DNA of 64,000 nucleotides from Brachybacterium fresconis (GCF_017876515.1 NZ_JAGIOC010000001.1:1612001-1676000); one strand, 5' to 3'; numbered from the stretch's first letter, positions 27,321 to 37,030 are shown. The notes: generated from the letters alone by a model not told the origin. A program made the numbers and translations.

Positions 27321-28589
27321 TCAGCGGTCCTGGCCGGCGCCCTCGGACGGCAGCGCGAGGAAGAACTCCGGCGCCGTGAGGCCGTGCGCGGCGAAGGCCG
27401 CGGCGATCTCCGCCGCCACCGACTCCGCCTGCTCGGCCTCGACCAGCGCGATCGTCGACCCGCCGAAGCCACCGCCGGTCATCCGGGCTCCGTGGGCCCC
27501 GGCCTGCCGGGCGGCGTCCACGGCGACGTCCAGCGCCGGGACGGTCACCTCGTAGTCGTCCCGCAGCGAGTCGTGGGAGGCGTTCAGCAGCGCGCCGAGC
27601 TCGGCGACGTGCGCCCGCACCGTCCCGGAGGCCAGCAGCGCATCGAATTCCCGCACCCGCTGGATCTCGGTGAGGACGTGCCGGGCGCGACGGCGCACCA
27701 GCTCGTCGTCGATCCGGTCCAGCAGGTCCTGGAGGTGCTCGACGTCGGCGTCGCGCAGGGTGGGGACGCCCAGCAGCTCGGCCGCCCGCTCGCTGTCCGC
27801 ACGGCGGGCCGTGTACTCGCCGTCGACATGGGAGTGCTCGGCGCGGGTGTCGGTGATCAGCAGCGCCAGGCCCTGGGCGGCCAGGTCCCACGGCACGGGA
27901 CGGGTGGAGAAGTCCCGGCAGTCCAGGAACAGCGCGTGCCCGGCGCGGGAGAGCACGGAGGCCGACTGGTCCAGGCCGCCGGTCGAGGCACCGGCGAAGC
28001 CGGTCTCCGCGGTGATCGCGGCCCGCACCCTGTCCAGCGGCCGCGTCCCCAGGCTCAGCAGCGCATCGATCGCCTCCGCGGCGGCGCATTCCAGGGCGGC
28101 CGAGCTGGACAGTCCCGCGCCCAGCGGCACCTGGCCGTCGATCATGATGTCCATGCCCTGCGTGGCCGCCCCGGAGATGTGCTTGCGCAGCGCCCACAGC
28201 ACCCCGGCGACGTACGCCGGCCAACCCTCGACGGCGCCCGGCGTGAGCTCGCGCGCGTCCAGGTCCAGGACGCTGTCGTCCTGTGCCGAACGCAGTCGCA
28301 CGCGGTCGGTGGGCGTGCGGGCGGCCGCGGCGAAGCAACGGTGCGAGATCGCCATCGGCAGGCAGAGCCCGTCCTGGTAGTCGACGTGCTCACCGATGAT
28401 GTTCACCCGGCCCGGCGCCGACCACACACCGTCGGGCGCGTACCCGAACGCCTCCACGAACAGCGCCTCGGCGCGGGCGGCGGCCTCCTCGCGGTCCGGT
28501 GCCGCCGAGAGCGTCACCGCAGCGGTCTCCACGGCCGTGCCGGCGGAGGTGCGAGCGGGATCGATGCCGGCGTCTGCGGCAGTGTTCAT
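27321..28589 (-). CDS. galK: Galactokinase
   Basis: 422 residues; phosphorylates galactose at C1 with ATP, first step of the Leloir pathway. I chose ATG 28589 (MNTAADAGID) with GGAAGGA upstream; the frame extends through the repeat array but has no signal there. Signatures: GRVNIIGEHVDYQDG at about residues 60-74, the GHMP ATP loop PLGAGLSSSAALECA, and the C-terminal GARMTGGGFGGSTIAL. The first 40 residues are a low-conservation lead. No galT or galE is adjacent. A perfect palindrome and a -10 box lie upstream. Confidence 0.95.
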   Translation of the reverse strand: MNTAADAGIDPARTSAGTAVETAAVTLSAAPDREEAAARAEALFVEAFGYAPDGVWSAPGRVNIIGEHVDYQDGLCLPMAISHRCFAAAARTPTDRVRLRSAQDDSVLDLDARELTPGAVEGWPAYVAGVLWALRKHISGAATQGMDIMIDGQVPLGAGLSSSAALECAAAEAIDALLSLGTRPLDRVRAAITAETGFAGASTGGLDQSASVLSRAGHALFLDCRDFSTRPVPWDLAAQGLALLITDTRAEHSHVDGEYTARRADSERAAELLGVPTLRDADVEHLQDLLDRIDDELVRRRARHVLTEIQRVREFDALLASGTVRAHVAELGALLNASHDSLRDDYEVTVPALDVAVDAARQAGAHGARMTGGGFGGSTIALVEAEQAESVAAEIAAAFAAHGLTAPEFFLALPSEGAGQDR

Positions 28590-28662
28590 CGATGTTCCTT
28601 CCGAACTGTCGGGGCCGGATCGCCCGGACGGGCCCGGGGCGATCTCCGGCACAGCGTGCGAA

Positions 28663-28702
28663 AGTCTAACCATCACCGCGACAAGATTCCGGGAACGTTC
28701 CC
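28663..28702 (-). promoter_or_regulatory. galK promoter with LacI-type operator candidate
   Basis: GGGAACGTTCCC (28691-28702) is a perfect 12-bp palindrome with a central CG, the hallmark of LacI/GalR-family sites. On the minus strand TAGACT (28668-28663) is a good -10 box, and the palindrome overlaps the -35 position, which suits repression. Confidence 0.6.
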
Positions 28703-28706
28703 TCGG

Positions 28707-28810
28707 GAGCGCGCCGTGCGAGGTCCGGGAGCGCGCCGTGCGAGGTCCGGGAGCGCGCCGTGCGAGGTCCGGGAGCGCGCCGTGCGAGGTCCGGGAGCGC
28801 GCCGTGCGGG
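28707..28810. repeat. 22-bp tandem repeat, 4.7 units, upstream of galK
   Basis: Four identical units (28707-28728, 28729-28750, 28751-28772, 28773-28794; GAGCGCGCCGTGCGAGGTCC plus GG) and a partial fifth to 28810. Part of the unit (CGCCGTGCG) is complementary to the lactonase 3' end (CGCACGGCG), so each copy could form the left arm of the same hairpin. Confidence 0.92.
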
Positions 28811-28812
28811 TT

Positions 28813-29895
28813 TCAGGGGCGCACGGCGAGGCAGGCGGCCGACGGGGCGGGGATCGGATCCGCGGCCACCGAGAGCTCGTCACCGTCCCGGCGCAGCACG
28901 TCGATCCGGTCGCCCTCCTGGGCCGCGACCAGCACCAGCTGTCCGAGCTGGGTGAAGTGCCGCGGATGCGCACCCACCGCGATCTCGGACGTGATCTCGG
29001 GACGCATCATGGTCAGCGACAGTGCCGAGAGGGTGCCCGGTCCTCGGTTGGCGACCAGCAGCATCGATTCGTCGGCCGTCAGCTCGAGGTGCGAGAGCGC
29101 GTTCTCGCCCTCGGTCCGGCTGCCGGGGATCACCGATCGCACGCTCCAGCGGTGGCTGGATCCGCGCAGGACCGGCGGGGTGCCGGGCTCGTGCTCGGAG
29201 GGTCGGCGCACCGCGGTCGCGATCGTGCCGGAGAGCTCGCAGGAGATGTGCAGCTGTTCGGATTCGTGGTCCGCGGCGAGGTGCCGCGGGCCGCTGCCCC
29301 GGTTCAGGGGGATCTCGCCGACCAGTCCCATCTGTCCCTCGGCGTCCTGGCGGTACAGGAAGACGCGGTCCAGGCCGAGGTCAGGCACCGCGAGCGAGTC
29401 CGTGCCCGGCAGGGCGGAGACCTGGTGAGGGTGGGGAGTGCCGTCCTCCCCGAGATCGCGGTGGTGATCGACGTCGATGAGCTCGACGGGCACCCCGTCG
29501 GCGTCCAGTCGCACGGTCTCGACCGTGCCGGATCCGTAGTCGGCCACCAGCAGCGTCCCCGCGGTCCGGCCCGGGGCGAGGTGGCAGCCGCCGGATCCCT
29601 CGAGCGCGAGGTCGGCGACGAGCTCGGCCGTGGAGCCGTCGGGCGCGACGCGCACCGCGACCACTCGGGTGGGGTCCGTCTCGAGCACCGCGTACAGCAG
29701 GCTGCCGTCGGCGCTCCAGAGCACGAAGGACGGATCCGGCAGCTCGACCGTCGGCCCCCGCCGCACCGTGAGGGCGGCGCCCTCCCCCGTCTCGGTCCCG
29801 TCGCCCTGGGTCAGGTGCAGCAGCTCGAGGCCGGAGCCCCGACCGCTCCCGCTGCGGGAGTAGCTGCCGACGGCGATGGTCGCGGTGGTGCTCAT
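28813..29895 (-). CDS. Lactonase-family seven-bladed propeller protein (6-phosphogluconolactonase-like)
   Basis: 360 residues, cytoplasmic. The sequence matches the YbhE/lactonase (PF10282-type) family: TIAVGSYSRSG at the start, GCHLAPGRTAGTLLVADYGS, PHPHQVSALPG and GSGPRHLAADH, repeats of one propeller blade each. In the family some members hydrolyse 6-phosphogluconolactone and others act on other sugar lactones, so the exact substrate is open. The ATG overlaps the stop of the exporter gene by four bases (ATGA), showing an operon with it. Confidence 0.85.
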   Translation of the reverse strand: MSTTATIAVGSYSRSGSGRGSGLELLHLTQGDGTETGEGAALTVRRGPTVELPDPSFVLWSADGSLLYAVLETDPTRVVAVRVAPDGSTAELVADLALEGSGGCHLAPGRTAGTLLVADYGSGTVETVRLDADGVPVELIDVDHHRDLGEDGTPHPHQVSALPGTDSLAVPDLGLDRVFLYRQDAEGQMGLVGEIPLNRGSGPRHLAADHESEQLHISCELSGTIATAVRRPSEHEPGTPPVLRGSSHRWSVRSVIPGSRTEGENALSHLELTADESMLLVANRGPGTLSALSLTMMRPEITSEIAVGAHPRHFTQLGQLVLVAAQEGDRIDVLRRDGDELSVAADPIPAPSAACLAVRP

Positions 29896-31379
29896 GGGTT
29901 CTCCTCGGAGTCGGTTCGCCGTCCCGGGTCCTCCTGCGGTGGGTCCAGGTCCTCGAGATCTTCCAGGTCCTCGAACATCGAGGCGGACAGCGCTGTCATC
30001 TCGCCCGTCATCGTAGAGGGCTCGACGACCTCCTGGCCGTCACGACGCCGGCGTCGGCGCGAGCCCAGGGAGAGGCGGCGTCGGCGCAGCGTGGTGAACG
30101 GCGTGGAGATGCTGGGGGTGTAGGCGATGGCGCTGCGCCGGAAGTAGGGCACGATCCGGGCGGCCAGCAGCTGGCCGAGCACGAGCCCGGCCGCGATGCC
30201 GACCGCGATCTCGCCGGCGCTGAACAGGTCGGCGGCCCCGGAGCGGACATCGTCGCCGAGACCCAGCAGACCGCGGTAGATGAGACTGCCGGGGACCAGC
30301 GGGATGACCCCGCCCATGACGAACACCAGGGCCGGGGCGCGCAGGCGGTCGCCCAGCGCCACGGCGATCATGCCGGAGACGAAGGCTGCGAGCGAGACGG
30401 CGTACACGCGATCCAGGACGAGCCCGGAGAGCAGGTGGGAGACCAACCCGGACACCAGCGACACCCCCGCGATCCAAGGCAGCATCCGCCAGGGAACGTG
30501 GGCACCCACGCCGTAGCCGAGACCCATCCCGAGCCCGGCGACGAGCACCCAGACGACCGTGATCAGCGAGATCGGGATCGAGGCGCTGACCGAGATGTCG
30601 GTGCCGAGCGCGTCCGCGAGCAGCATGCCGCCGCGCACACCGGCCACGATCCCGACGGTGAGCATCAGCGTCTCCAGCATTCGCCCGGCGGCCGTCAGGT
30701 ACCAGCCGGTGACCGCGTCCTGGACCGCGCCGATGGAGGCGAGGCCGGTCAGCTGCACGATGATGCAGGAGACCACCACGATCGAGGAGTTGACGGTGGG
30801 GTTGATCATGCCGACCAGCACCGCGACGCCGACGGCCAGGAAGCCGCCGAAGGCCTGCCCGTAGAAGGCGGGGATGTGCATCCGCGCCAGGAACTGCCCG
30901 GCGGCGGTCAGCAGCCCCGAGGCGAGCGTCGCGGCGGCGAGCACGAGCGGGTCCGCCCCGAAGTACAGCGACAGGGACCCGCCCATCACGGCGAAGCCGA
31001 GCACCACCAGCGGCAGCTTGTTGGCAGGTGCCGTCTGCGGGACGCTCTCCGCCGCGCGGCGGGCCTGCTCCAGGGGGATCTCACCGCTGATGTAGTCGTG
31101 GGTGATGTCCTCGAAGGCCGAGAGCCGGGCGAAGTTCTGGGTGCGGGCGCTGGCGGCGCGGACCCTGGTGAACGGGGTCGCCGACTCGTCGGCGAGGTAG
31201 GAGATGATCACCTCGTCGAAGGTCACCTGGACGGAGACGTTGCGCAGGCCGGAGGAGCTGGTGATCCGCAGGACGGTCGCGGTCACCTCCGAGGCGGCCG
31301 CGCCGTTGCCGAGCAGCCCGACGCCGACTCTCATCGCGAGGTCGAAGACGGCATGGAGCCGGACAAGATCGGTGGGCAC
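29892..31379 (-). CDS. Threonine/serine exporter, ThrE family
   Basis: 495 residues from a GTG. The ThrE-type cytoplasmic N-domain (LAMRVGVGLLGNGAAASEVT, then TFDEVIISY) is followed by about ten membrane segments, beginning with LPLVVLGFAVMGGSLSLYFG, arranged as two halves (ThrE N and ThrE C domains). The family exports L-threonine and L-serine with the proton gradient in Corynebacterium. The C-terminal 80 residues are a charged cytoplasmic tail with SLGSRRRRRRDG and an acidic end. It overlaps the downstream lactonase by four bases. Confidence 0.9.
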   Translation of the reverse strand: MPTDLVRLHAVFDLAMRVGVGLLGNGAAASEVTATVLRITSSSGLRNVSVQVTFDEVIISYLADESATPFTRVRAASARTQNFARLSAFEDITHDYISGEIPLEQARRAAESVPQTAPANKLPLVVLGFAVMGGSLSLYFGADPLVLAAATLASGLLTAAGQFLARMHIPAFYGQAFGGFLAVGVAVLVGMINPTVNSSIVVVSCIIVQLTGLASIGAVQDAVTGWYLTAAGRMLETLMLTVGIVAGVRGGMLLADALGTDISVSASIPISLITVVWVLVAGLGMGLGYGVGAHVPWRMLPWIAGVSLVSGLVSHLLSGLVLDRVYAVSLAAFVSGMIAVALGDRLRAPALVFVMGGVIPLVPGSLIYRGLLGLGDDVRSGAADLFSAGEIAVGIAAGLVLGQLLAARIVPYFRRSAIAYTPSISTPFTTLRRRRLSLGSRRRRRRDGQEVVEPSTMTGEMTALSASMFEDLEDLEDLDPPQEDPGRRTDSEENP

Positions 31380-31539
31380 GGGACTGATCGTCCCATACGG
31401 ACCAGCTCAGGACACAGATCTGGGGACCCTGGCGCTCGTCACATTCCGGGCGTCCGACGCGGCACCGCACCCGACCGCCCGCGGACTGCCCGGACGGGGT
31501 TCCGACGGGGTCAGGGGCAGGGCTCGACGGGGCGCGGAC

Positions 31540-31620
31540 CAGGAGGCCGACGGGTGCGGATCAGAGGCTCCGACGGGTACGGGCCAGGAGGTCCGACGGG
31601 TGCGGATCGCCCGGTCCGAC
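31540..31620. repeat. Degenerate intergenic repeats beside the DUF3017 gene
   Basis: Two imperfect copies, about 45 bp, sharing CAGGAGG(C/T)CCGACGGGTGCGGA or near it, at about 31540 and 31585. They end at the stop of the DUF3017 gene. 31380-31539 has no gene that I can support. Confidence 0.5.
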
Positions 31621-31911
31621 TCAGAGGTTCGGGGACGTCGAGAGCACGCCGATCCCGATGGCGAGGACGGCGAGCACGCCGACGTCGATCAGCCTGGTGC
31701 GCACTGCGAGCGCCCCGGCGGCGTGCACCGGCAGCACGGCCCGCAGCAGGGCCAGCACTGCGAGCAGCGCGGCCAGCAGCTGACCGGCCAGGGGCGCGCC
31801 GACGACGGTCCCGACCACCGCGATCGCCATCACGGTCGGGATCGACAGGACCAGCACCCACTGCCGACGGCAGGCGGCAGCCACGGTGAAGGGAGAACTC
31901 TGGGCACGCAC
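31621..31911 (-). CDS. DUF3017 small membrane protein
   Basis: 96 residues, GTG start. Three hydrophobic segments (WVLVLSIPTVMAIAVVGTVV, LLAALLAVLALLRAVLP, IDVGVLAVLAIGIGVL) joined by the basic AGALAVRTRLID turn fit the DUF3017 family of actinobacterial membrane proteins. In many actinobacteria this family sits close to purH or folD; here purH is 2.7 kb away. Its function is unknown. Divergent from the aspartase gene. Confidence 0.75.
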   Translation of the reverse strand: MRAQSSPFTVAAACRRQWVLVLSIPTVMAIAVVGTVVGAPLAGQLLAALLAVLALLRAVLPVHAAGALAVRTRLIDVGVLAVLAIGIGVLSTSPNL

Positions 31912-31999
31912 ATGGCCATGCTACGTCTCCCGCCCGGTTACGCTGGCCAGGAGGTCGGCACCGCCGTCGACCACTTCGCGACCTGGAGGACTCCTCGAC

Positions 32000-33514
32000 A
32001 TGACCAGCCCCGGTTCGACGCCTGACACCGCGACGCGCATGGAGCACGACCTGCTCGGCGATCGCGAGGTCCCCGCGGACGTCTACTACGGCATCCAGAC
32101 CCTGCGTGCGCAGGAGAATTTCCACATCACCGATGTGCCGCTCAGCCATTTCCCCCGGCTGATCGAGGCGCTCGCGCAGGTCAAGCGGGCCACGGCGCGG
32201 GCCAACCATCGCCTGGGAGCGCTCGACGACGAGCGCGCGGCCGCCATCGAGCAGGCCTGCGCGGAGATCGCCGGCGGTGACCTCACCGAGCACTTCGTGG
32301 TGGACATGATCCAAGGCGGTGCCGGGACCAGCACCAACATGAACGCCAACGAGGTGATCGCGAACCGCGCGCTGGAGATCATGGGCCGGGACAAGGGCGA
32401 CTACGAGTTCCTGCACCCGAACAACCACGTCAACCTGGCCCAGTCCACCAACGACGTGTATCCCACGGCGCTGCGCCTGGCGATGATGCTGACGTTCCCC
32501 GCCCTGGCCGAGTCGATGGACCATCTGATCACCACGCTGCGGGAGAAGGGCGAGGAGTTCGACCACGTCCTGAAGATGGGCCGCACGCAGATGCAGGATG
32601 CGGTCCCGATGACCGTGGACCAGGAGTTCAACGCCTGGGCCACCACGATCGAGGAGGACGTCCAGCGCCTCACCCGCACCGCCACCCTGTTCCAGGAGAT
32701 CAACCTGGGCGCCACCGCGATCGGCACCGGGATCACCACCGACCCGCGCTACGCCCAGCTGGCCGCCCGAGAGCTCTCCGAACTGACCGGGGTCCCCTTC
32801 GTGGTCGCCGCAGACCTGGTCGAGGCCACCAGCGACACCGGTGCCTTCGTGACCTACTCGGGGATCCTCAAGCGCATCGCGGTGAAGATCTCCAAGATCT
32901 GCAACGATCTGCGCCTGCTGTCCTCCGGTCCCCGGGCGGGTCTGCACGAGATCAATCTGCCCTCGGTCCAACCGGGCAGCTCGATCATGCCGGGCAAGGT
33001 GAACCCGGTGATCCCCGAGGTCGTGAACCAGGTGGCCTTCGAGGTGATCGGCAACGACCTCACGGTGACCTTCGCCGCGGAGGGCGGTCAGCTCCAGCTG
33101 AACCCCTTCGAGCCGGTGATCGGGTTCAACATCCTCGAGTCCACCCGCATCATGACCCGGGCGATGAACACCCTGGCCGATCGCTGCATCTCCGGGATCA
33201 CGCTGAACCACAGCATCCTCGAGGACAATCTGCGCCGGTCGATCGGCGTGATCACCGCCCTGGTCCCGGTGATCGGGTACGCCGCCGCCACGGAGGTCGC
33301 CTCGGAAGCGCTGGAGACGGACCGTCCGGTCGCCGACCTCGTGCTCGAGCGCGGGCTGCTGGACGAGGTCCGGCTGAACGCGCTGCTGTCCCCCGCGTCG
33401 ATGACCGCCCCGCACCGGGCGACCCCCACCGGCACCGTGCCGGCCGTCGAGGATCCGGGCCTGGATTCCGGGGAGATCACCCGGCTCCCGATGGAGTTCC
33501 CCGCCGATATCTGA
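32000..33514 (+). CDS. aspA: Aspartate ammonia-lyase
   Basis: 504 residues; splits L-aspartate into fumarate and ammonia. ATG 32000 with GGAGGA upstream; TACGCT at 31939-31944 is a likely -10 box, giving a leader of about 50 bases. The fumarase/aspartase signature SSIMPGKVNP (about residues 328-337), the QGGAGTSTNMNANEV loop and HPNNHVNLAQSTNDVYPTA are all present. EHDLLGDREVPADVYYGIQT favours aspartase over fumarase. The last 35 residues are a Pro/Thr-rich tail after the usual family end. Confidence 0.93.
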   Translation: MTSPGSTPDTATRMEHDLLGDREVPADVYYGIQTLRAQENFHITDVPLSHFPRLIEALAQVKRATARANHRLGALDDERAAAIEQACAEIAGGDLTEHFVVDMIQGGAGTSTNMNANEVIANRALEIMGRDKGDYEFLHPNNHVNLAQSTNDVYPTALRLAMMLTFPALAESMDHLITTLREKGEEFDHVLKMGRTQMQDAVPMTVDQEFNAWATTIEEDVQRLTRTATLFQEINLGATAIGTGITTDPRYAQLAARELSELTGVPFVVAADLVEATSDTGAFVTYSGILKRIAVKISKICNDLRLLSSGPRAGLHEINLPSVQPGSSIMPGKVNPVIPEVVNQVAFEVIGNDLTVTFAAEGGQLQLNPFEPVIGFNILESTRIMTRAMNTLADRCISGITLNHSILEDNLRRSIGVITALVPVIGYAAATEVASEALETDRPVADLVLERGLLDEVRLNALLSPASMTAPHRATPTGTVPAVEDPGLDSGEITRLPMEFPADI

Positions 33515-33538
33515 GGCGCGGGTCCGCCGGGGCTCCGC

Positions 33539-33586
33539 GGTGCAGGGGCCCGGGGCCGGTCCGCCGACTCCCGGGACTCCTGCACC
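33539..33586 (+). terminator. Hairpin after aspA
   Basis: GGTGCAGG (33539-33546) pairs with CCTGCACC (33579-33586), and inner GGGCCCGGG/CCCGGGA arms extend it with bulges. It lies between the convergent aspA and ppk2 genes, so it may serve both. Confidence 0.5.
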
Positions 33587-33621
33587 GGGTCCCGCCACGA
33601 CTCACGCGTCCCCGATGCCGC

Positions 33622-34527
33622 TCATTCGTCGGCCTCTTCCATCTTGCCGCGCATGACGAGCTTCGGGTCCGGGGTGCCGACGACCTCGTGGTCCTTGTCC
33701 TCGTACTCGAACTGGGACAGGAAGTAACGCATCGCGTTCAGCCGCGCCCGCTTCTTGTCGTTGGAGCGGATGATGGTCCACGGCGCATACTTCTTGTCCG
33801 TGCGACGGAACATCTCCTCCTTGGCCTGCGTGTACGCCTCCCAGCGGTCCAAGGATTCCAGGTCCATCGGGGAGAGCTTCCAGCGCCGCACCGGATCCAG
33901 CTGACGGATCGCGAAGCGGGTGCGCTGCTCCTTCTGGGAGACGGAGAACCAGAACTTGGTGAGGTAGATGCCGGAGTCGACGAGCATGCGCTCGAAGAAG
34001 GGCACCTGGTTCATGAAGGTCTCGTACTCCTCCGGGGAGGCGAAGCCCATGACCCGCTCCACGCCGGCGCGGTTGTACCAGGACCGATCGAACAGCACCA
34101 TCTCGCCCTCGGTGGGCAGATGCTGGATGTAACGCTGGAAGTACCACTGCCCGCGTTCGCGGTCGCTGGGCTTGTTCAGCGCCACGACGCGGGCGGTGCG
34201 GGGGTTGAGATGCTCCGTGAAGCGCTTGATCGTGCCGCCCTTGCCTGCCGCATCCCTCCCCTCGAAGAGGATGATCGACTTCTGATCGTTGTCCTCGAGC
34301 CAGTACTGGTACTTCAGCAGCTCGACCTGGAGCTTGTACTTCTCGCGCTCGTACTCCTCGCGCTCCATCCGCGTCTCGTAGGGGTACCCCTCCTGCCAGG
34401 TGTAGACGGGGTTGCCCTGCGGATCGATGAGGTCCGGATCGGGCGTATGACCGTCCGCGACCGTGTACCCCTCGTCGCGCAGATGCTCGATGTACTCGCG
34501 CAGGCTCTGGTTCTCGGGAATCCTCAC
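33622..34527 (-). CDS. ppk2: Polyphosphate kinase 2
   Basis: 301 residues; transfers phosphate between polyphosphate and nucleoside di- or monophosphates. The GTG at 34527 has GAAGGAG correctly spaced; the longer frame has no start signal. Walker A is FEGRDAAGKGG at about residues 88-98, the lid motif is DRSWYNRAGVERVMGF, and the C-terminus has the ESLDRWEAYTQAKEEM and IIRSNDKKRARLN stretches of PPK2. Length and motifs fit the one-domain class I/III enzymes; direction of reaction cannot be read from sequence. Confidence 0.93.
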   Translation of the reverse strand: MRIPENQSLREYIEHLRDEGYTVADGHTPDPDLIDPQGNPVYTWQEGYPYETRMEREEYEREKYKLQVELLKYQYWLEDNDQKSIILFEGRDAAGKGGTIKRFTEHLNPRTARVVALNKPSDRERGQWYFQRYIQHLPTEGEMVLFDRSWYNRAGVERVMGFASPEEYETFMNQVPFFERMLVDSGIYLTKFWFSVSQKEQRTRFAIRQLDPVRRWKLSPMDLESLDRWEAYTQAKEEMFRRTDKKYAPWTIIRSNDKKRARLNAMRYFLSQFEYEDKDHEVVGTPDPKLVMRGKMEEADE

Positions 34528-34621
34528 GGCCACTCCTTCGGCATCACGCTGGTGTATGCCCCAACTGTAGAGGGCAGGGATGACGCTGCGGTGAACGTGC
34601 CCGTCCCGCCGCTGACCCGCC

Positions 34622-36292
34622 TCAGTGCGCGAAGTGGCGGGTCCCCGTGAGGTAGAGGGTCGCTCCCGCGGCGCGGCAGGCCTCGATGACCTCCTCGTCA
34701 CGGATGGAGCCTCCGGGCTGGACGATCGCACGCACCCCCGCGTCGAGCAGGATCTGGGCGCCGTCGGCGAAGGGGAAGAAGGCGTCCGACGCCGCGACCG
34801 CGCCGCGGGCGCGCTCCGGGGCGGTCTCGCCCTCGGCATGCTCCCCGAGGGTGTTGGCGCGGGAGACGGCCAGGCGGCAGGAGTCCAGGCGGTTGACCTG
34901 GCCCATGCCGAGCCCGACGGCGGCTCCGCCGGTCGCGAGCAGGATCGCGTTGGACTTCACGGCCCGCACGGAGCGCCAGGCGAAGGCGAGGTCCGCCAGG
35001 GTCGCCTCGTCGGCCCCGTCCCCGGCGGCCAGGGTCCAGCTCGCGGGGTCGTCGCCCTCGGCATCGATCGAGTCGGTGTCCTGGACGAGCATGCCGCCCC
35101 AGATCTCGCGCATCTCGACCTCGCGGGAGTACTCGCCCTGAAGGCGCAGGATCCGCAGGTTCTTCTTGGTGCGCAGCAGCTCGAGTGCCGCGTCCTCGTA
35201 GGCGGGGGCCAGGATGACCTCGGTGAAGATCGGCTTGACCTGCTGGGCCATGGTGAGCGTCACGGGTCGGTTGGTGGCGATGACGCCGCCGTAGGCGGAG
35301 AGCGGGTCGGTGCCGTGGGCGCGCAGGTGAGCGGCGGCGATGTCCTCGCCCTCGCCCGCCACGGCGATGCCGCAGGGGTTGTTGTGCTTGACCACGGCGA
35401 CGCTGGGACGCTCGTGGTCGAAGGCGGCGCGCACGGCGGCGTCGGCGTCCACGTAGTTGTTGTAGCTCATCGCCTTGCCGCCGAGCTGCTCGGCGCCGGC
35501 GATGCCGGGCTCCTCGGGGTCGGTCACGGCCAGGCGGGCGCGCTGGTGGGGGTTCTCGCCGTAGCGCAGGGTGGCGGTGAAGCCGAGCTGGGCGGCATCC
35601 TCGTCGCTGAGGTCGAGGATGCTCTGCGGGGCGTCGGCCGCGGCGTCCTGGTCCTCGGACGGCGTATCGCCCTCGTCCTCCGCGTCGACCTCGGGGAGCT
35701 GGTCGAGCATCCAGTCGCTGATCGCGTCGTCGTACTCGGCGGTGCGGGTGAAGGCGATGGTGGCGAGCTCCTGGCGCTCGGCCAGGGTGAAGCCCCCGGC
35801 CGCGGCGGCCTCTCCGGCCGTCGCATAGACCTCGGGGTCCACGACCACGGCGACGGAGGCGAAGTTCTTCGCGGCACCGCGCACCATGGAGGGCCCACCG
35901 ATGTCAATCTTCTCGATGATCTCGTCGAAGGTGCCGCCGGCGGCGACGGTCTCGCTGAACGGGTAGAGGTTCACCACCACCAGGTCGAAGGGGGCGATGT
36001 CGTGCTCGGCCAGCTGGGCGCGGTGGGACGGAAGGCGCTGGTCGGCGAGCAGGCCGCCGTGGACGCGGGGGTGCAGGGTCTTCACGCGGCCGTCGAGCAT
36101 CTCGGGGAAGCCGGTCACGGCCTCGACGTCGGTCACCGCGAGGCCGGCCTCGCGGAGGGTGGCACCGGTGGAGCCGGTGGAGACGATCTCGACGTCGTGC
36201 TCGAGGAGGGTGCGGGCGAGGTCGACGATGCCGGTCTTGTCGAAGACGGAGATGAGGGCGCGGCGGATCGGGCGGCGCGGTGCGGTGGTCAC
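34622..36292 (-). CDS. purH: Bifunctional AICAR transformylase / IMP cyclohydrolase
   Basis: 556 residues, last two steps of IMP synthesis. GTG 36292 with AGGAG upstream is chosen over the frame's upstream ATG. The MGS-like IMP cyclohydrolase domain (about 10-200) has [19 protein letters not shown] and [14 protein letters not shown]; the transformylase domain follows with [11 protein letters not shown] and [10 protein letters not shown]. Between them lies an acidic insert of about 25 residues ([20 protein letters not shown]), longer than usual. Downstream of purN on the same strand. Confidence 0.97.
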   Translation of the reverse strand: MTTAPRRPIRRALISVFDKTGIVDLARTLLEHDVEIVSTGSTGATLREAGLAVTDVEAVTGFPEMLDGRVKTLHPRVHGGLLADQRLPSHRAQLAEHDIAPFDLVVVNLYPFSETVAAGGTFDEIIEKIDIGGPSMVRGAAKNFASVAVVVDPEVYATAGEAAAAGGFTLAERQELATIAFTRTAEYDDAISDWMLDQLPEVDAEDEGDTPSEDQDAAADAPQSILDLSDEDAAQLGFTATLRYGENPHQRARLAVTDPEEPGIAGAEQLGGKAMSYNNYVDADAAVRAAFDHERPSVAVVKHNNPCGIAVAGEGEDIAAAHLRAHGTDPLSAYGGVIATNRPVTLTMAQQVKPIFTEVILAPAYEDAALELLRTKKNLRILRLQGEYSREVEMREIWGGMLVQDTDSIDAEGDDPASWTLAAGDGADEATLADLAFAWRSVRAVKSNAILLATGGAAVGLGMGQVNRLDSCRLAVSRANTLGEHAEGETAPERARGAVAASDAFFPFADGAQILLDAGVRAIVQPGGSIRDEEVIEACRAAGATLYLTGTRHFAH

Positions 36293-36445
36293 GAGGCGTG
36301 CTCCTGTTCGGATCGGGCTGTGCGGATCTGACTCTCCAGCGGGCACCCAGGCGGTCGATGCCCACAACCGTCACTCCCCGGTGGTCGCCCACCTTCGCCA
36401 GTCGTGTACGACCACTGTAGCGGCACCCAGGGCCCGTCCGGGGTG

Positions 36446-37018
36446 TCAGCCGGCGGCGGTGAGCCGTCGGACGACGTCGACCAGCAGGGGCTGCTCGGCG
36501 GCCTTGATGCGCTCGTGCAGGGTGTCCTCGGTGTCGCTGTCGAGCACGTCGACGGCGACCTGCGCGAGGATGCGACCGGTGTCCACGCCCGCGTCGACCT
36601 CGATGACGCTCGCGCCGGTGATCTTCACGCCGTGGGCGAGGGCGTCGCGCACGCCGTGGGCGCCGGGGAACGCCGGCAGCAGCGCCGGGTGGGTGTTGAC
36701 GATGCGTCCGCCGAAGGCGGCCAGCAGAGGCGGCCCGACGAGCTTCATGAACCCGGCCAGCACCACCAGCTCGGGGTCCAGACGGGACACGGCCGCGGTG
36801 AGAGCGCGGTCCCAGGCGGGGCGATCGGGGTGGTCGCCGAGGCGCACCACCTCGGTGGGGATCCCGGCGGCGTGCGCGTGGTCGAGGCCCGAGGCCTCGC
36901 GGTCGGCGATCACGCCGACGACGGCGAAGGGGCAACTGGGCTCCTGCGCCGCACCCAGCAGGGCGGCGAGGTTGGAGCCGGTGCCGGAGATGAGGACGGC
37001 GATGGGGGTGCGGGTCAC
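36446..37018 (-). CDS. purN: Phosphoribosylglycinamide formyltransferase
   Basis: 190 residues; adds a formyl group to GAR in purine synthesis. It starts at the GTG 37018: TACCCT (37030-37025) ends six bases upstream, so the message is probably leaderless. The long frame beyond it is not coding. Motifs: AVLISGTGSNLAALL near the N-terminus, VVLAGFMKLVG, the catalytic NTHPALLPAFPGAHG, and VDAGVDTGRILAQ. The next gene, 153 bases downstream, is purH. Confidence 0.97.
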   Translation of the reverse strand: MTRTPIAVLISGTGSNLAALLGAAQEPSCPFAVVGVIADREASGLDHAHAAGIPTEVVRLGDHPDRPAWDRALTAAVSRLDPELVVLAGFMKLVGPPLLAAFGGRIVNTHPALLPAFPGAHGVRDALAHGVKITGASVIEVDAGVDTGRILAQVAVDVLDSDTEDTLHERIKAAEQPLLVDVVRRLTAAG

Positions 37019-37024
37019 CCGATC

Positions 37025-37030
37025 AGGGTA
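37025..37030 (-). promoter_or_regulatory. -10 box TACCCT, leaderless purN
   Basis: Ends six bases before the GTG of purN on the minus strand. Confidence 0.6.

Noticed and set aside
28707..28810. CRISPR array
   Set aside because: Exact tandem 22-bp units without spacers.
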